Positions 30,255 through 38,647 are shown, numbered from the stretch's first letter. The stretch is DNA of 39,720 bases from a bacterium (GCA_002687905.1 NZBM01000016.1:1-39720); one strand, 5' to 3'. Numbers and translations are program-made. Notes: generated by a model from the sequence alone, not told the origin.

Positions 30255-32942
30255 TTAAACAGCTACTGCAGTTTTCCTTTTAGGCACTCTCTTTCTTGAT
30301 ACAGTCCTTTTCTTTCTAACGTCAAAGATAAATTCGCCGTCCTTTAGTCCAACAGTAATGCTGCCACCTTCCATAACACCTTTTGAAACCATCATGCTCG
30401 CAATTGGAGTAAGAATTTTTCCCTGAATAAGGCGCTTTAGAGGTCTGGCGCCATATTGCGGGTTATATCCTTCTTTTCCAAGGTAAGAAAGAACTTCTGA
30501 AGATATGTTTAGCTTTATGTCCTTTGAAAGGAGTCTCTCTCGCACAATGTCAGTTTGAATACCCACAATTTTTTCAATTGCCTTAGGTGAAAGAATATTA
30601 AATACAATTATTTCATCAAGTCGGTTTAGAAACTCTGGCCTGAAGAAATTTTTGAGAGATTTCATAACCTTAGCCTTTGCTTCGTCATACTGGCGTGAGT
30701 CAGTATCTTCGCTTGAGCTAAATCCAAACTTAGCCATGCTATCTATGTGCTCTGCACCGATGTTAGAAGTTAGGATTATAATCGTGTTTTTGAAATTAAC
30801 CTTTCTTCCCTTCGCGTCAGTTAAGTGCCCGTTATCTAGGACCTGAAGAAGAATATTAAATACTTCAGGATGTGCTTTCTCTATCTCATCAAAAAGAAGT
30901 ACAGAATACGGGCGATGTCTTACAAGCTCGGTAAGAGAACCTCCCTCTTCGTGCCCGACGTACCCTGGAGGTGCACCTATAATCTTTGAGACAGAGTGTT
31001 TTTCCATATACTCAGACATATCAACTCTGATGAGAGCCTGCTCGTCATCAAACATAAATTCAGCAAGAGCCTTTGTCATTTCTGTTTTTCCAACTCCTGT
31101 AGGACCAAGGAATAAAAATGAACCAATAGGCCTGTGTGGGTCAGAAATCCCCGCACGTGAACGCTTAACCGCGTCTGAAATTTTCTGAAGCGCTTCATCT
31201 TGCCCAACTATTCGCTTATTTAGCTCATTCTCCATACGAGAAAGTTTCTCTGCTTCTTCTTCAAGCATTCTGTAAACTGGCACACCGGTCCACCTTGAAA
31301 CCACAGCCGCAATGTCTGCCTCTGTAATTTCCTCTTTTAGAAGCCTTCTTGAGCTCTGAAGCTTCTTTAGTCTTCGCATTTTAGATTCAAGTTCTTTCTC
31401 AAGTTCAGGCACTCTCCCATAGCGAATCTCCGCTGCTTTTGCCAAATCTGCAAGAGCCTCCGCACTATCAGCGCTTACTCTTAGCTCATCTAACTCTTTC
31501 TTTATCTCTTTTATAGATGTAAGGGCTTCCTTTTCATTAGTCCACTTAAGCTCAAGCTCTGAAGTCTTTTCTTTTAGATTTGCAATCTCTTTGTCAATTT
31601 TCTTGGTTCTTTCCTTTGCTTTTTTATTCCCAGCCTCAACGTCTTTTTTAAGAGCTTCCTTCTCTATCTCAAGTCGCATAGTCTTTCTATGCGCGTCCTC
31701 AAGCTCGGGCGGTTTGTTCTCAAGTGAAATCCTTAGGGAAGATGCCGCCTCATCTATTAGATCAACCGCCTTGTCTGGCAGAAATCTGTCAGTAATATAA
31801 CGACTTGAAAGACTTGCGGCTGATACTATTGCGTCATCTGTAATTCGAACTCCATGGAAAAGCTCATACCTTTCCTTGAGCCCTCGTAATATTGAGGTAG
31901 TGTCCTCAACGCTTGGCTCGTTAACATGGACAGGCTGAAAGCGCCTTGTTAACGCAGGGTCTCTTTCAATATATTTTTGGTATTCCTTTAGTGTAGTTGC
32001 TCCAATTACCCTAAGCTCACCGCGCGCAAGAGCAGGCTTTAACATATTTGATGCATCCATCGCACCTTCTGCAGCACCGGCCCCAACAAGAGTGTGTATC
32101 TCGTCAATAAATAAAATTACTTTGCCGTCTGAGCGTTCAACCTCTTTCATTATATTCTTTAGACGTTCCTCAAACTCACCTCGGTATTTAGTTCCTGCAA
32201 TAAGAAGTCCTATATCAAGAAGTACCAACTCTTTCTCCTTAAGAGACTCCGGCACATCGCCACTTGCCATTCGAGCGGCAAGACCTTCTGCAATTGCAGT
32301 CTTTCCTACTCCAGCCTCACCAATGAGAATTGGATTATTTTTAGTTCTCCTTGAAAGGATTTGAATTACACGTGTAATCTCATCATCTCTTCCAACAACT
32401 GGGTCTAATTTATTTTCAGAAGCTAATTTCGTAAGGCTCCTTGCGTAACGTCCAAGTGCGCGCATCTGCTTTGGCTGACCAGCCTCTATATCATCACTTT
32501 CCTTTATCTCCGTTAAAATCTCTGTGGCAACTTGTCTATCAATTCTAAATCGAGAAATTACCTCTCTAGCTGGCCCAGGATGGTCCAATATTGAAATAAA
32601 TAAATGTTCGGTAGATATAAACTGATCTCCAATACTGTCTGAGACCTTCGCCGCATTTTCAAGGACCTGAGCTAATTCTGGCGTTAGATAAAGCTGATAT
32701 GAGGGCGATAGAACCGAAGCGGCTTCTGGTCCCTCAATAGCTTCAAGAAGTGAGTCTGTAAGCAAAATGGTATCAATATCTAGTCTTTCAAGAATTGATA
32801 AAACTATGCTTTCTTCCTGAAGAACCAAAGCGGTAAGTAAATGGAGTGGGTTTACGTGGTTTTGCCCACGCTCAATAGCCAGCTCGTGTGCTTTTCGAAC
32901 TGCTTCTTTTGCTTTAGTTGTAAAATTGTTAAACGGAGTCAT
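30255..32942 (-). CDS. clpB: ATP-dependent chaperone ClpB
   Basis: Hsp100 disaggregase. The N-domain repeats come first (residues 1-150, FTTKAKEAVRKAHELAIERG, HVNPLHLLTALV). AAA1 has Walker A GEAGVGKTA near residue 207. A coiled-coil middle domain (about residues 410-530) contains RYGRVPELEKELES, characteristic of ClpB rather than ClpC. AAA2 has GPTGVGKTEMTKALA near residue 611, VLLFDEIEKAHPEVFN and GARPLKRLIQ. At 895 aa it is slightly longer than usual, with a basic tail (RKKRTVSRKRVPKRK). The last of three same-strand genes with nifS and the trypsin-like protein. Confidence 0.95.
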   Translation of the reverse strand: MTPFNNFTTKAKEAVRKAHELAIERGQNHVNPLHLLTALVLQEESIVLSILERLDIDTILLTDSLLEAIEGPEAASVLSPSYQLYLTPELAQVLENAAKVSDSIGDQFISTEHLFISILDHPGPAREVISRFRIDRQVATEILTEIKESDDIEAGQPKQMRALGRYARSLTKLASENKLDPVVGRDDEITRVIQILSRRTKNNPILIGEAGVGKTAIAEGLAARMASGDVPESLKEKELVLLDIGLLIAGTKYRGEFEERLKNIMKEVERSDGKVILFIDEIHTLVGAGAAEGAMDASNMLKPALARGELRVIGATTLKEYQKYIERDPALTRRFQPVHVNEPSVEDTTSILRGLKERYELFHGVRITDDAIVSAASLSSRYITDRFLPDKAVDLIDEAASSLRISLENKPPELEDAHRKTMRLEIEKEALKKDVEAGNKKAKERTKKIDKEIANLKEKTSELELKWTNEKEALTSIKEIKKELDELRVSADSAEALADLAKAAEIRYGRVPELEKELESKMRRLKKLQSSRRLLKEEITEADIAAVVSRWTGVPVYRMLEEEAEKLSRMENELNKRIVGQDEALQKISDAVKRSRAGISDPHRPIGSFLFLGPTGVGKTEMTKALAEFMFDDEQALIRVDMSEYMEKHSVSKIIGAPPGYVGHEEGGSLTELVRHRPYSVLLFDEIEKAHPEVFNILLQVLDNGHLTDAKGRKVNFKNTIIILTSNIGAEHIDSMAKFGFSSSEDTDSRQYDEAKAKVMKSLKNFFRPEFLNRLDEIIVFNILSPKAIEKIVGIQTDIVRERLLSKDIKLNISSEVLSYLGKEGYNPQYGARPLKRLIQGKILTPIASMMVSKGVMEGGSITVGLKDGEFIFDVRKKRTVSRKRVPKRKTAVAV

Positions 32943-32977
32943 ATATAATTTATATTTTAAAACCCTAGAGAGGGTTT

Positions 32978-33847
32978 CTACTCCTCAAGTACTACCTCTG
33001 TAGCTACCCTTATCTGAGACTGTATTACTTGAATCGGAGTAAATGCTCCCTCTCCGTCATCTCGACTTTCAAATGTACTTATCCCAATAACCTCTCCAAA
33101 TATATTTATTAGGGGGCTCCCTTTTAGAACACCATCGCCGCTTACAGTTGTTGCAATAGCATTAAGTACGGATACAGTTTGAGTCTCTTCAATTACCCCA
33201 ACAGTGTTTTCGTCATCGCTTGAGATAGCAACTTCTTCCTCATTAAGTCCTCCTATTATTCCTGTTGAAACACTTGTCTGATTCTTTCCGGAAAGAGCAA
33301 TAACTGTTTGCCCAAGCTTAAGTGCGTTTATGTCGCTAAATCCGATCGGTGAGAGCTCGAGAGACTCTTCAGAGACCATTTTTAAAAGAGCAGTTGCTTC
33401 TTCTGCGCTGTTTTCAAGAATCTCTGTATCAATGAGACTTCCGTCTGAAAGCTCTACCAAGTAACTTCCTCCCTCGGTAACAATTGAACTATCAGTTGCA
33501 ACAATCCCGTCGTGGGAAGCTATTACTCCAAGTCCTGAAAATACTTTCCCTCCTTGACCATAGATTCTTACTAGGGAATCTTTATTTTTGGCAATTGACT
33601 GCGGAATAAGGTCTTCTTCTTTAACTACAGTTGTAACTTCTTTTGTTATTATTCCTGCGCCTTGTGATTCCCCTGGAACTACACGCTCAACCGTTCTCTC
33701 TACTACCCTATTTATAGTTTGAGTCACCGCTGGTGGAGCTTGGTCAAGAAGCGTTACCGTCACAATCCCAGTCGCTATTGAAGTAACAAAACTCACCAAA
33801 AGAGTGAGTAGTACAGTTTGCGCTTTGGTTAGTTGTTCAATGTCCAT
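32978..33847 (-). CDS. Membrane-anchored, probably inactive trypsin-like (HtrA-type) protein
   Basis: One N-terminal helix (about residues 10-33, VLLTLLVSFVTSIATGIVTV) and a coiled or extended linker lead to a chymotrypsin-fold domain resembling HtrA: GLGVIASHDGIVATDSSIV, GQTVIALSG, GIIGGL, and GSPLINIFGEVIGIST. The catalytic His position (TxAHVV in proteases) reads TDSSIV, and the GNSGGPL motif reads VLKGSPL, so His and Ser are both replaced. No PDZ domain follows. It probably binds proteins or peptides outside the membrane. It lies 35 nt before clpB. Confidence 0.72.
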   Translation of the reverse strand: MDIEQLTKAQTVLLTLLVSFVTSIATGIVTVTLLDQAPPAVTQTINRVVERTVERVVPGESQGAGIITKEVTTVVKEEDLIPQSIAKNKDSLVRIYGQGGKVFSGLGVIASHDGIVATDSSIVTEGGSYLVELSDGSLIDTEILENSAEEATALLKMVSEESLELSPIGFSDINALKLGQTVIALSGKNQTSVSTGIIGGLNEEEVAISSDDENTVGVIEETQTVSVLNAIATTVSGDGVLKGSPLINIFGEVIGISTFESRDDGEGAFTPIQVIQSQIRVATEVVLEE

Positions 33848-33931
33848 ATGTGCTTAAATCATAGCAGAAACTAAGGCTCTATTCCAAACCAAAACTCTAC
33901 TATGTGCAAAAACAGAATATAATGAAAATAC

Positions 33932-35116
33932 TCACCTGTCAAATTTTTTAAGGAATCTCTGGATCGTTTTTATTGTGTAATCTACGTCTTTTTTAGTTGT
34001 ATCTTTCCCTATTGTAAATCTGATTGGATTTAGGTCTGTGTCTCTGATTGAAGAGACTACATACGACGAGTTTTCATTATCGCTTAGACATGCGCTTTTT
34101 GTTGAAGAAGCTATGCCCTCTTTATCTAAATAAACCACAAGAAACTCTCCATCAATCCCTTCAATACTTATATTTACATTGTTTGCAATTCTATTTTTTT
34201 TGCTTCCGTTTATACTTACTCCCCACACCTCTCTTTCTAGACTTTCTATAAAATGATCTCTGATCTCTTTAACTTTCTTAGACGATTCTTTTTGTTCGTC
34301 TTTTGCAATAGACATTGCAGTTGAAAGGCCGACAATAAGCGGAACATTTTCCGTGCCGGGGCGAAGCCCACCTTCTTGGCTTCCTCCTTCAAGTATTTTA
34401 TTTATTTTTACATCACTTCCTTTAAATAGAATCCCTACACCTTTTGGTCCATTTATTTTCTGTCCATCAATAGTTAATAGATCAACTCCAAGATAGTGAG
34501 GTATGCAATTTAAGTACAACGGGGCCTGGCTTGCATCAGTATGAAATAAAATTCTAGTGTTGTTTTCCTTTTCATACTCTCTTGTGACTCTTGATAGCTC
34601 ACTTATTTTTTGAACAGTACCAATTTCGCTGTTTACATACATTACTGATATTAGAATTGTATTTCCCCTCAAAGCCTCTTCTAGAGTCTCCTTGCTTAAA
34701 AGACCTTCTTCATCAACATCAAGATAAGTTACGTTAAGCCCCTCACTTTCAAGTTTCCTAAATACATCTAAAACTGACGGATGCTCAATCTTTGTAGTGA
34801 TTGCGTGTAAATCAGAAAGAGCTCTATTCTCGCTCGCTTTGCTTATTGCGCCTGAAATCGCCAAATTATTTGACTCTGTTCCTCCGCTTACAAAGATTAT
34901 CTCGTCTGGCTTCACGCTAAGGGTGCAAGCAATTTCTTCTCTTGCCTTATTAACAGCATCCCTTGCGGCTCTTGCCTCTTTATGAATTCCTCCAGGATTT
35001 CCGTAGCAAATATTCCAAAACGGCTTCATTGAAGCGACTACTCTCGGGTCAGTCTCGGTAGATGCCGCATTGTCCATATAGATTCTCTTTTTCTTTAGTA
35101 AATTAAAAGCTCTCAT
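33932..35116 (-). CDS. Cysteine desulfurase (NifS/IscS family)
   Basis: PLP enzyme that takes sulfur from cysteine for tRNA thiolation or Fe-S clusters. Seen: RIYMDNAASTETDPRVVASM, IIFVSGGTESNNLAI, ITTKIEHPSVLDVF, MYVNSEIGTVQ, HTDASQAP, and the PLP-Lys in TIDGQKINGPKGVGILFKG. The active Cys is in STKSACLSDNE. Length (394 aa) is normal. No scaffold protein (IscU/SufU) or thiolase (MnmA/ThiI) is nearby, so the acceptor is open. It starts a same-strand run with the trypsin-like protein and clpB. Confidence 0.94.
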   Translation of the reverse strand: MRAFNLLKKKRIYMDNAASTETDPRVVASMKPFWNICYGNPGGIHKEARAARDAVNKAREEIACTLSVKPDEIIFVSGGTESNNLAISGAISKASENRALSDLHAITTKIEHPSVLDVFRKLESEGLNVTYLDVDEEGLLSKETLEEALRGNTILISVMYVNSEIGTVQKISELSRVTREYEKENNTRILFHTDASQAPLYLNCIPHYLGVDLLTIDGQKINGPKGVGILFKGSDVKINKILEGGSQEGGLRPGTENVPLIVGLSTAMSIAKDEQKESSKKVKEIRDHFIESLEREVWGVSINGSKKNRIANNVNISIEGIDGEFLVVYLDKEGIASSTKSACLSDNENSSYVVSSIRDTDLNPIRFTIGKDTTKKDVDYTIKTIQRFLKKFDR

Positions 35117-35128
35117 TGTCGGTATTTT

Positions 35129-35197
35129 ACCATCACACCTTTTCAGAAAACTTAAATATATGCAACCGAGTTACTTGGTTCCAAAAGGTGTGGTGGT
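35129..35197. promoter_or_regulatory. Long inverted repeat between divergent nifS-like gene and DUF4446 operon
   Basis: ACCATCACACCTTTT (35129-35143) pairs with AAAAGGTGTGGTGGT (35183-35197) with one mismatch. Inside lies AACCGAGTTACTTGGTT, itself a hairpin. It sits in the only gap between the two divergent units and may be an operator or leader structure. Confidence 0.45.
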
Positions 35198-35237
35198 TTA
35201 CATATCTTGACCGTTTTGCAAAACTGTACTGTATCCG

Positions 35238-35243
35238 TATAAT
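35238..35243 (+). promoter_or_regulatory. -10 box of the DUF4446-infB-rbfA operon
   Basis: A perfect TATAAT, 16 nt before the ATG at 35259. A -35 is less clear (TTGCAA about 16 bp upstream). The leader would be under 15 nt. Confidence 0.5.
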
Positions 35244-35258
35244 GCGATATATCCTCTT

Positions 35259-35741
35259 ATGCCCGAGTTCCCTAATATTGATACCGAGATATTAATCTAT
35301 GTAACTCTAGGTATATTTGCATTGCTTCTTTTGTGGTTTGTACGAATTGAGACAAAGCTTCGCAGATTTACCAGAGGAAGTGATGGCAAAAACCTTGAAG
35401 GAGCAGTGAGAGAGCTTTCAGGTGGTCAAAAGGAACTTGAGAAATTTAAGGCTGAGATGGAGAAATACCTCACAAACGTTGAAAAGCGTCTACAAAAAAG
35501 TGTGCGAGGAATAAGCACCATACGTTTCAATCCGTTCAAAGGAATGGGCGCTGGAGGAAATCAAAGTTTCTCTACGGCATTTCTAAACGAAGACGGAGAG
35601 GGCGTGGTCCTATCTACGCTTTATGCAAGAGACAGAGTAAGTATGTATGCAAAAGCTGTTGAGAATTTCTCTTCAACACACGAACTTACTAAAGAGGAAA
35701 AAGAAGCAATTGAAGAAGCGAGGACGCGACTTCAGTCCTAA
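35259..35741 (+). CDS. DUF4446-family membrane protein
   Basis: One N-terminal helix (about residues 12-27, LIYVTLGIFALLLLWFVRIE) is followed by a basic stretch and a coiled coil (about 45-75). The conserved DUF4446 core reads GISTIRFNPFKGMGAGGNQS, FSTAFLNEDGEGVVLSTLYA and RDRVSMYAKAVENF. The family is widespread in Gram-positives and CPR, with unknown function. It leads infB by 12 nt, so it is co-transcribed with two translation genes. Confidence 0.88.
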   Translation: MPEFPNIDTEILIYVTLGIFALLLLWFVRIETKLRRFTRGSDGKNLEGAVRELSGGQKELEKFKAEMEKYLTNVEKRLQKSVRGISTIRFNPFKGMGAGGNQSFSTAFLNEDGEGVVLSTLYARDRVSMYAKAVENFSSTHELTKEEKEAIEEARTRLQS

Positions 35742-35753
35742 CATGGAAGGCTT

Positions 35754-37247
35754 ATGGAAAAAACAGGAAATAAAGAAAGACCTCCGGTCATTGTTATCAT
35801 GGGACACGTCGATCACGGTAAGTCGGCGCTTCTTGACTATATTCGAAAGACAAACGTTGTAGAAAGCGAAGCTGGAGGAATTACCCAGCACATATCAGCG
35901 TACGAAGTAAATCATAAAACCAAAGAAGGAAAAGAAAACCGTATTACGTTCCTTGATACTCCTGGACATGAGTCCTTTGCATCAATGAGAGAGCGTGGTT
36001 CCCGCGTAGCTGACATTGCAGTTCTTGTTGTCTCCGCCGAGGAAGGGGTAAAAAAACAAACCCTTGAAGCGCTCTCTTCCATTAAAGAGAGCGGAATTCC
36101 CTATATTATTGCGATAAATAAAATTGATCTTCCGGGTGCAAATATAGATAGAACAAAAGACAATCTGCTTGAAAATGAAATTTATCTTGAAGGCCTTGGA
36201 GGAGATATTCCCTGGGTAGCTATTTCAGCAAAAACTGGGGTTGGTGTCCCGGAGCTTCTAAACACGATGCTTTTGGTAGCTGAGCTTGAAGAGCTAAAAG
36301 GAGATGGAGAAATTCCAGCAGAAGGAGTAATCATTGAATCGGAGCTTGATCCTAGAAAAGGAATTTCAGCTACTCTCGTAATAAAGGACGGCACTCTTAA
36401 AGAAGGTATGTGTATCTCCTCTGGTGACGCCATGTCTCCAGTCAGAATAATGGAAGACTTTACGGGTAAAAAAATTAAGTCAGCAACTTTTTCAAGCCCG
36501 ATTAGAATAATTGGATTTAACAAAATTCCCCAAGTTGGCACAGAATTTAAAGCCTATGATTCTAAAAAGGAGGCTGAAGCGGCATGCTCTACGGTTGATA
36601 CAAGAGCGGTTGAAAACATTGAACTAGATGAAGATGACGAAAGAGTTGTTATCCCAATAATTCTAAAAGCTGATGTGCTCGGCTCAATTGGTGCTATAAA
36701 CCACGAGATTGAGAAGATAAAAAACGAAAGAGTGGTAATACGAGTTGTTCAAGAAAGTGCTGGAGATATTACAGAAGGAGACGTGAAAGTGGCGCTTGTA
36801 TCAGAACACGCTCTTATCATCGGCTTTAATGTAGGAGTTGATAATGCGGCCAAAGAGCTAGCTCTTCGCCATGAAATTGAAATTCACACTTTTGACATCA
36901 TATACAAACTAGCCGAGTGGCTTGAAGGCGCAATAAAGGAGCATACTCCACAAATTGAGACGGAGGAATTATCTGGTTCAGCTACTATCCTTAAAGTATT
37001 CGGTAAAACTAAAGGAAAACAAGTAGTGGGAGGACGTGTCAGCAGCGGAGCTTTATCCGTCGGAAACACAGTAATGATAAAAAGGCGCGATAACGACATT
37101 GGCGAAGGAACTGTCACCAACCTTCAGAGCGGCAGAGCTGATGCGAAGAAAATTGAAGAGGGACAAGAATTTGGCGCTCAAATTGAATCAAAAATTGAGA
37201 TTGCTGAGAAAGACTCTATTGAGAGCTTTATAGTCGTCAAGAAGTAA
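35754..37247 (+). CDS. infB: Translation initiation factor IF-2 (short form)
   Basis: GTPase that places initiator tRNA on the 30S subunit. G-domain: IMGHVDHGKSALLDYIRKTN, GGITQHISAYEV, FLDTPGHESFASMRERG, INKIDLPGAN. Domain II and III follow (VVGGRVSSGALSVGNTV lies in the C2 domain, which binds fMet-tRNA). The protein begins directly at the G-domain: the long N-terminal region of other IF-2s is absent, giving 497 aa, as is usual in reduced genomes. It precedes rbfA by 6 nt. Confidence 0.96.
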   Translation: MEKTGNKERPPVIVIMGHVDHGKSALLDYIRKTNVVESEAGGITQHISAYEVNHKTKEGKENRITFLDTPGHESFASMRERGSRVADIAVLVVSAEEGVKKQTLEALSSIKESGIPYIIAINKIDLPGANIDRTKDNLLENEIYLEGLGGDIPWVAISAKTGVGVPELLNTMLLVAELEELKGDGEIPAEGVIIESELDPRKGISATLVIKDGTLKEGMCISSGDAMSPVRIMEDFTGKKIKSATFSSPIRIIGFNKIPQVGTEFKAYDSKKEAEAACSTVDTRAVENIELDEDDERVVIPIILKADVLGSIGAINHEIEKIKNERVVIRVVQESAGDITEGDVKVALVSEHALIIGFNVGVDNAAKELALRHEIEIHTFDIIYKLAEWLEGAIKEHTPQIETEELSGSATILKVFGKTKGKQVVGGRVSSGALSVGNTVMIKRRDNDIGEGTVTNLQSGRADAKKIEEGQEFGAQIESKIEIAEKDSIESFIVVKK

Positions 37248-37253
37248 TATAGT

Positions 37254-37574
37254 ATGACGGACAGAAAGGATAAGACTGAAGCTTTAATACGCGAGCTTGC
37301 GGCTGAGTTTTTAAGCAGAGAAGCAAACAGAACAAGTATGATAACCGTAACCGGGGCGCGACTTACAAAAAACAAACGTCACGCTACAGTTTCCCTATCT
37401 GTACTGCCTGAAGAAGCTGAAGAACAAGTAATACATTTTGCAAGAAGAAAACGTTCAGAGTTTAAGGAATATCTTAAGAAAAGACTTTCTGCGTCAAGAA
37501 TTCCATTCGTTGATTTTGAAATTGATCAGGGTGAGAAAAATAGAAGGCGCATTGAAGAATTATCAAATGAATAA
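37254..37574 (+). CDS. rbfA: Ribosome-binding factor A
   Basis: 30S maturation factor binding 16S rRNA. The KH-like fold is visible: AALIRELAAEFL-like start (EALIRELAAEFLSREANRTS), ITVTGARLTKNKRHATVSLS, then YLKKRLSASRIPFVDFEIDQ and RRIEELSNE. At 106 aa it is near the usual ~115. It ends the DUF4446-infB-rbfA operon, and tRNA-Cys begins at the last base of its stop codon region (37575). Confidence 0.93.
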   Translation: MTDRKDKTEALIRELAAEFLSREANRTSMITVTGARLTKNKRHATVSLSVLPEEAEEQVIHFARRKRSEFKEYLKKRLSASRIPFVDFEIDQGEKNRRRIEELSNE

Positions 37575-37645
37575 GGCCTGGTAGCCAAGTGGTAAGGCAA
37601 GGGACTGCAAATCCCTCATCACGGGTTCGATTCCCGTCCGGGCCT
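37575..37645 (+). tRNA. tRNA-Cys(GCA)
   Basis: Acceptor GGCCTGG/CCGGGCC, anticodon stem GGGA/TCCC around CTGCAAA with GCA, T arm CGGGTTCGATTCCCG. No CCA encoded. It directly abuts rbfA, so it may be co-transcribed. Confidence 0.92.
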
Positions 37646-37646
37646 C

Positions 37647-37688
37647 AAGCAAAGATTTACTACCTCTTTTGGTAGATAAATTTTTGCT
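37647..37688 (+). terminator. Terminator after tRNA-Cys
   Basis: AGCAAAGATTTACTACC and GGTAGATAAATTTTTGCT pair with a small internal loop around CTCTTTT; the T-run lies in the 3' arm. Confidence 0.6.
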
Positions 37689-37697
37689 AGTAGTTTT

Positions 37698-37801
37698 GGA
37701 ATCGAAAGACGGACCCAGCACCTAACGCGTTAGGTGCTGGGGAGTCCTGGGAGGAGGTTCTTAGCGAACGTAGTGAGCTTAGAAACCTGACCCCGATTCC
37801 C
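37698..37801. repeat. T-arm-bounded palindromic element of tRNA-Cys
   Basis: GGAATCGAA (37698-37706) is the inverse of the tRNA-Cys T-arm. The element contains the hairpin CCCAGCACCTAACG/CGTTAGGTGCTGGG (37714-37741) and a GGTTCTTAGC hairpin (37756-37787). It closes with CGATTCCC (37794-37801), a direct copy of 37628-37635. Bases 37702-37747 are identical to 38779-38824. Confidence 0.7.
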
Positions 37802-37809
37802 TACACAGA

Positions 37810-37891
37810 GCCGGAGTGGTGGAATTGGTATACACGCTCGACTTAAAATCGGGTCCCTTACGGGATGCGGGTTCGATTCCCGCCTCCGGCA
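37810..37891 (+). tRNA. tRNA-Leu(TAA)
   Basis: Acceptor GCCGGAG/CTCCGGC, anticodon stem CTCGA/TCGGG around CTTAAAA with TAA, variable arm GTCCCTTACGGGAT, T arm GCGGGTTCGATTCCCGC. No CCA encoded. Confidence 0.93.
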
Positions 37892-37917
37892 CAATCTACT
37901 GTTGATTATAAATAGTG

Positions 37918-37943
37918 AAATCATACGATATATCGTATGATTT
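37918..37943. promoter_or_regulatory. 26-bp palindrome overlapping the start region of the TrpR-like gene
   Basis: AAATCATACGATA and its exact complement. An identical copy stands at 38355-38380 behind the gene. The position at the 5' edge of a DNA-binding protein gene fits an autoregulatory operator; it could also be a terminator for tRNA-Leu. Confidence 0.7.
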
Positions 37944-37948
37944 TGTTT

Positions 37949-38350
37949 ATGCCTCATATTTCTAAAAGGAAGCCGGATGCTAAAACAGTTGCTGATTTAG
38001 AAAACTATTTGCTATCTATAATGAATAAAGCGGGCTCAAAAACTCGGCTAAGGATTTTTGGTGAATTGTTAACGGAGACAGAAAAGATAATGTTAGCCAA
38101 AAGACTTGCGATCATTTTCTTGGTTCGAAAAGGTCTTTCTCCTTACAAGATCAGTGAGTTGCTAAAAATCAGCCCATCTACTGTTGAACGTTTTGAAAAA
38201 TCAATCGAGTTTGGGAGATACAAGAACACGTCAGATTGGTTATGGAAAAATAGTAAGGAGGGTTCGTTTGAAGCATTATTAGAGTCTATTGTTAAACTCG
38301 CTTTTACTGGGAAAACAAAATCCTTCAAAAAATTTATTGATGAGTTCTAA
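37949..38350 (+). CDS. TrpR/YerC-like DNA-binding regulator
   Basis: Starts MPHISKRKPDAKTVADLENY, a start I recall from CPR TrpR-like proteins. LLTETEKIMLAKRLAIIFLV and the helix-turn-helix GLSPYKISELLKISPSTVER are the Trp-repressor/YerC core. About 50 further residues (FGRYKNTSDWLWKNSKEGSF) extend it to 133 aa. The tryptophan-binding residues cannot be judged, and YerC proteins are not known to bind tryptophan. The frame is open to ATG 37937, but that ATG lies in the palindrome. Exact 26-bp palindromes border the gene, which sits between tRNA-Leu and tRNA-Lys. Confidence 0.85.
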   Translation: MPHISKRKPDAKTVADLENYLLSIMNKAGSKTRLRIFGELLTETEKIMLAKRLAIIFLVRKGLSPYKISELLKISPSTVERFEKSIEFGRYKNTSDWLWKNSKEGSFEALLESIVKLAFTGKTKSFKKFIDEF

Positions 38351-38354
38351 ATCA

Positions 38355-38380
38355 AAATCATACGATATATCGTATGATTT
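38355..38380. promoter_or_regulatory. 26-bp palindrome behind the TrpR-like gene
   Basis: Identical to 37918-37943, 4 nt after the stop codon. With its T-run it can serve as terminator; as a protein-binding site it would let the regulator bracket its own gene. Confidence 0.7.
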
Positions 38381-38418
38381 GTATAAGTTAAATTTATTGA
38401 TATTATCTCTGTGTCAGA

Positions 38419-38491
38419 CCGCCTATAGCTCAGTTGGTAGAGCAACTGCCTCTTAAGCAGTGGGTCCTAGGTTCGAGTCCTAGTGGGCGGA
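38419..38491 (+). tRNA. tRNA-Lys(CTT)
   Basis: Acceptor CCGCCTA/TGGGCGG, D arm GCTCAGTTGGTAGAGC, anticodon stem ACTGC/GCAGT around CTCTTAA with CTT, T arm CTAGGTTCGAGTCCTAG. No CCA encoded. Confidence 0.9.
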
Positions 38492-38647
38492 CAAGCGCAA
38501 TGAAAACGTTTTGGCGTTTTTGTTAGCGAGCAAACTGCTTTGCTCGCGGCGCTTGCCCGAGCCGGAATATGTCGCTTTGCGACTATGAGGCGGGGTCGCG
38601 AGTACTTATGAGCGTAGCGAATTAGTAACTTGTGGCGACAAATATAT
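38492..38647. repeat. Hairpin-rich spacer between tRNA-Lys and tRNA-Leu
   Basis: Holds an AAAACG/CGTTTT hairpin with T-run (probable tRNA-Lys terminator), GCGAGCAAA/TTTGCTCGC, GTCGC/GCGAC, and an AGTACTTA...TTAGTAACT module shared with the tRNA-Trp element. I see no gene here; frames over it are antisense to tRNAs. Confidence 0.6.

Noticed and set aside
37730-37957. 75-aa minus-strand frame reading RRRESNPHPVRDPILSRA
   Set aside because: Antisense of tRNA-Leu(TAA) and the palindromic element; same type of artefact.
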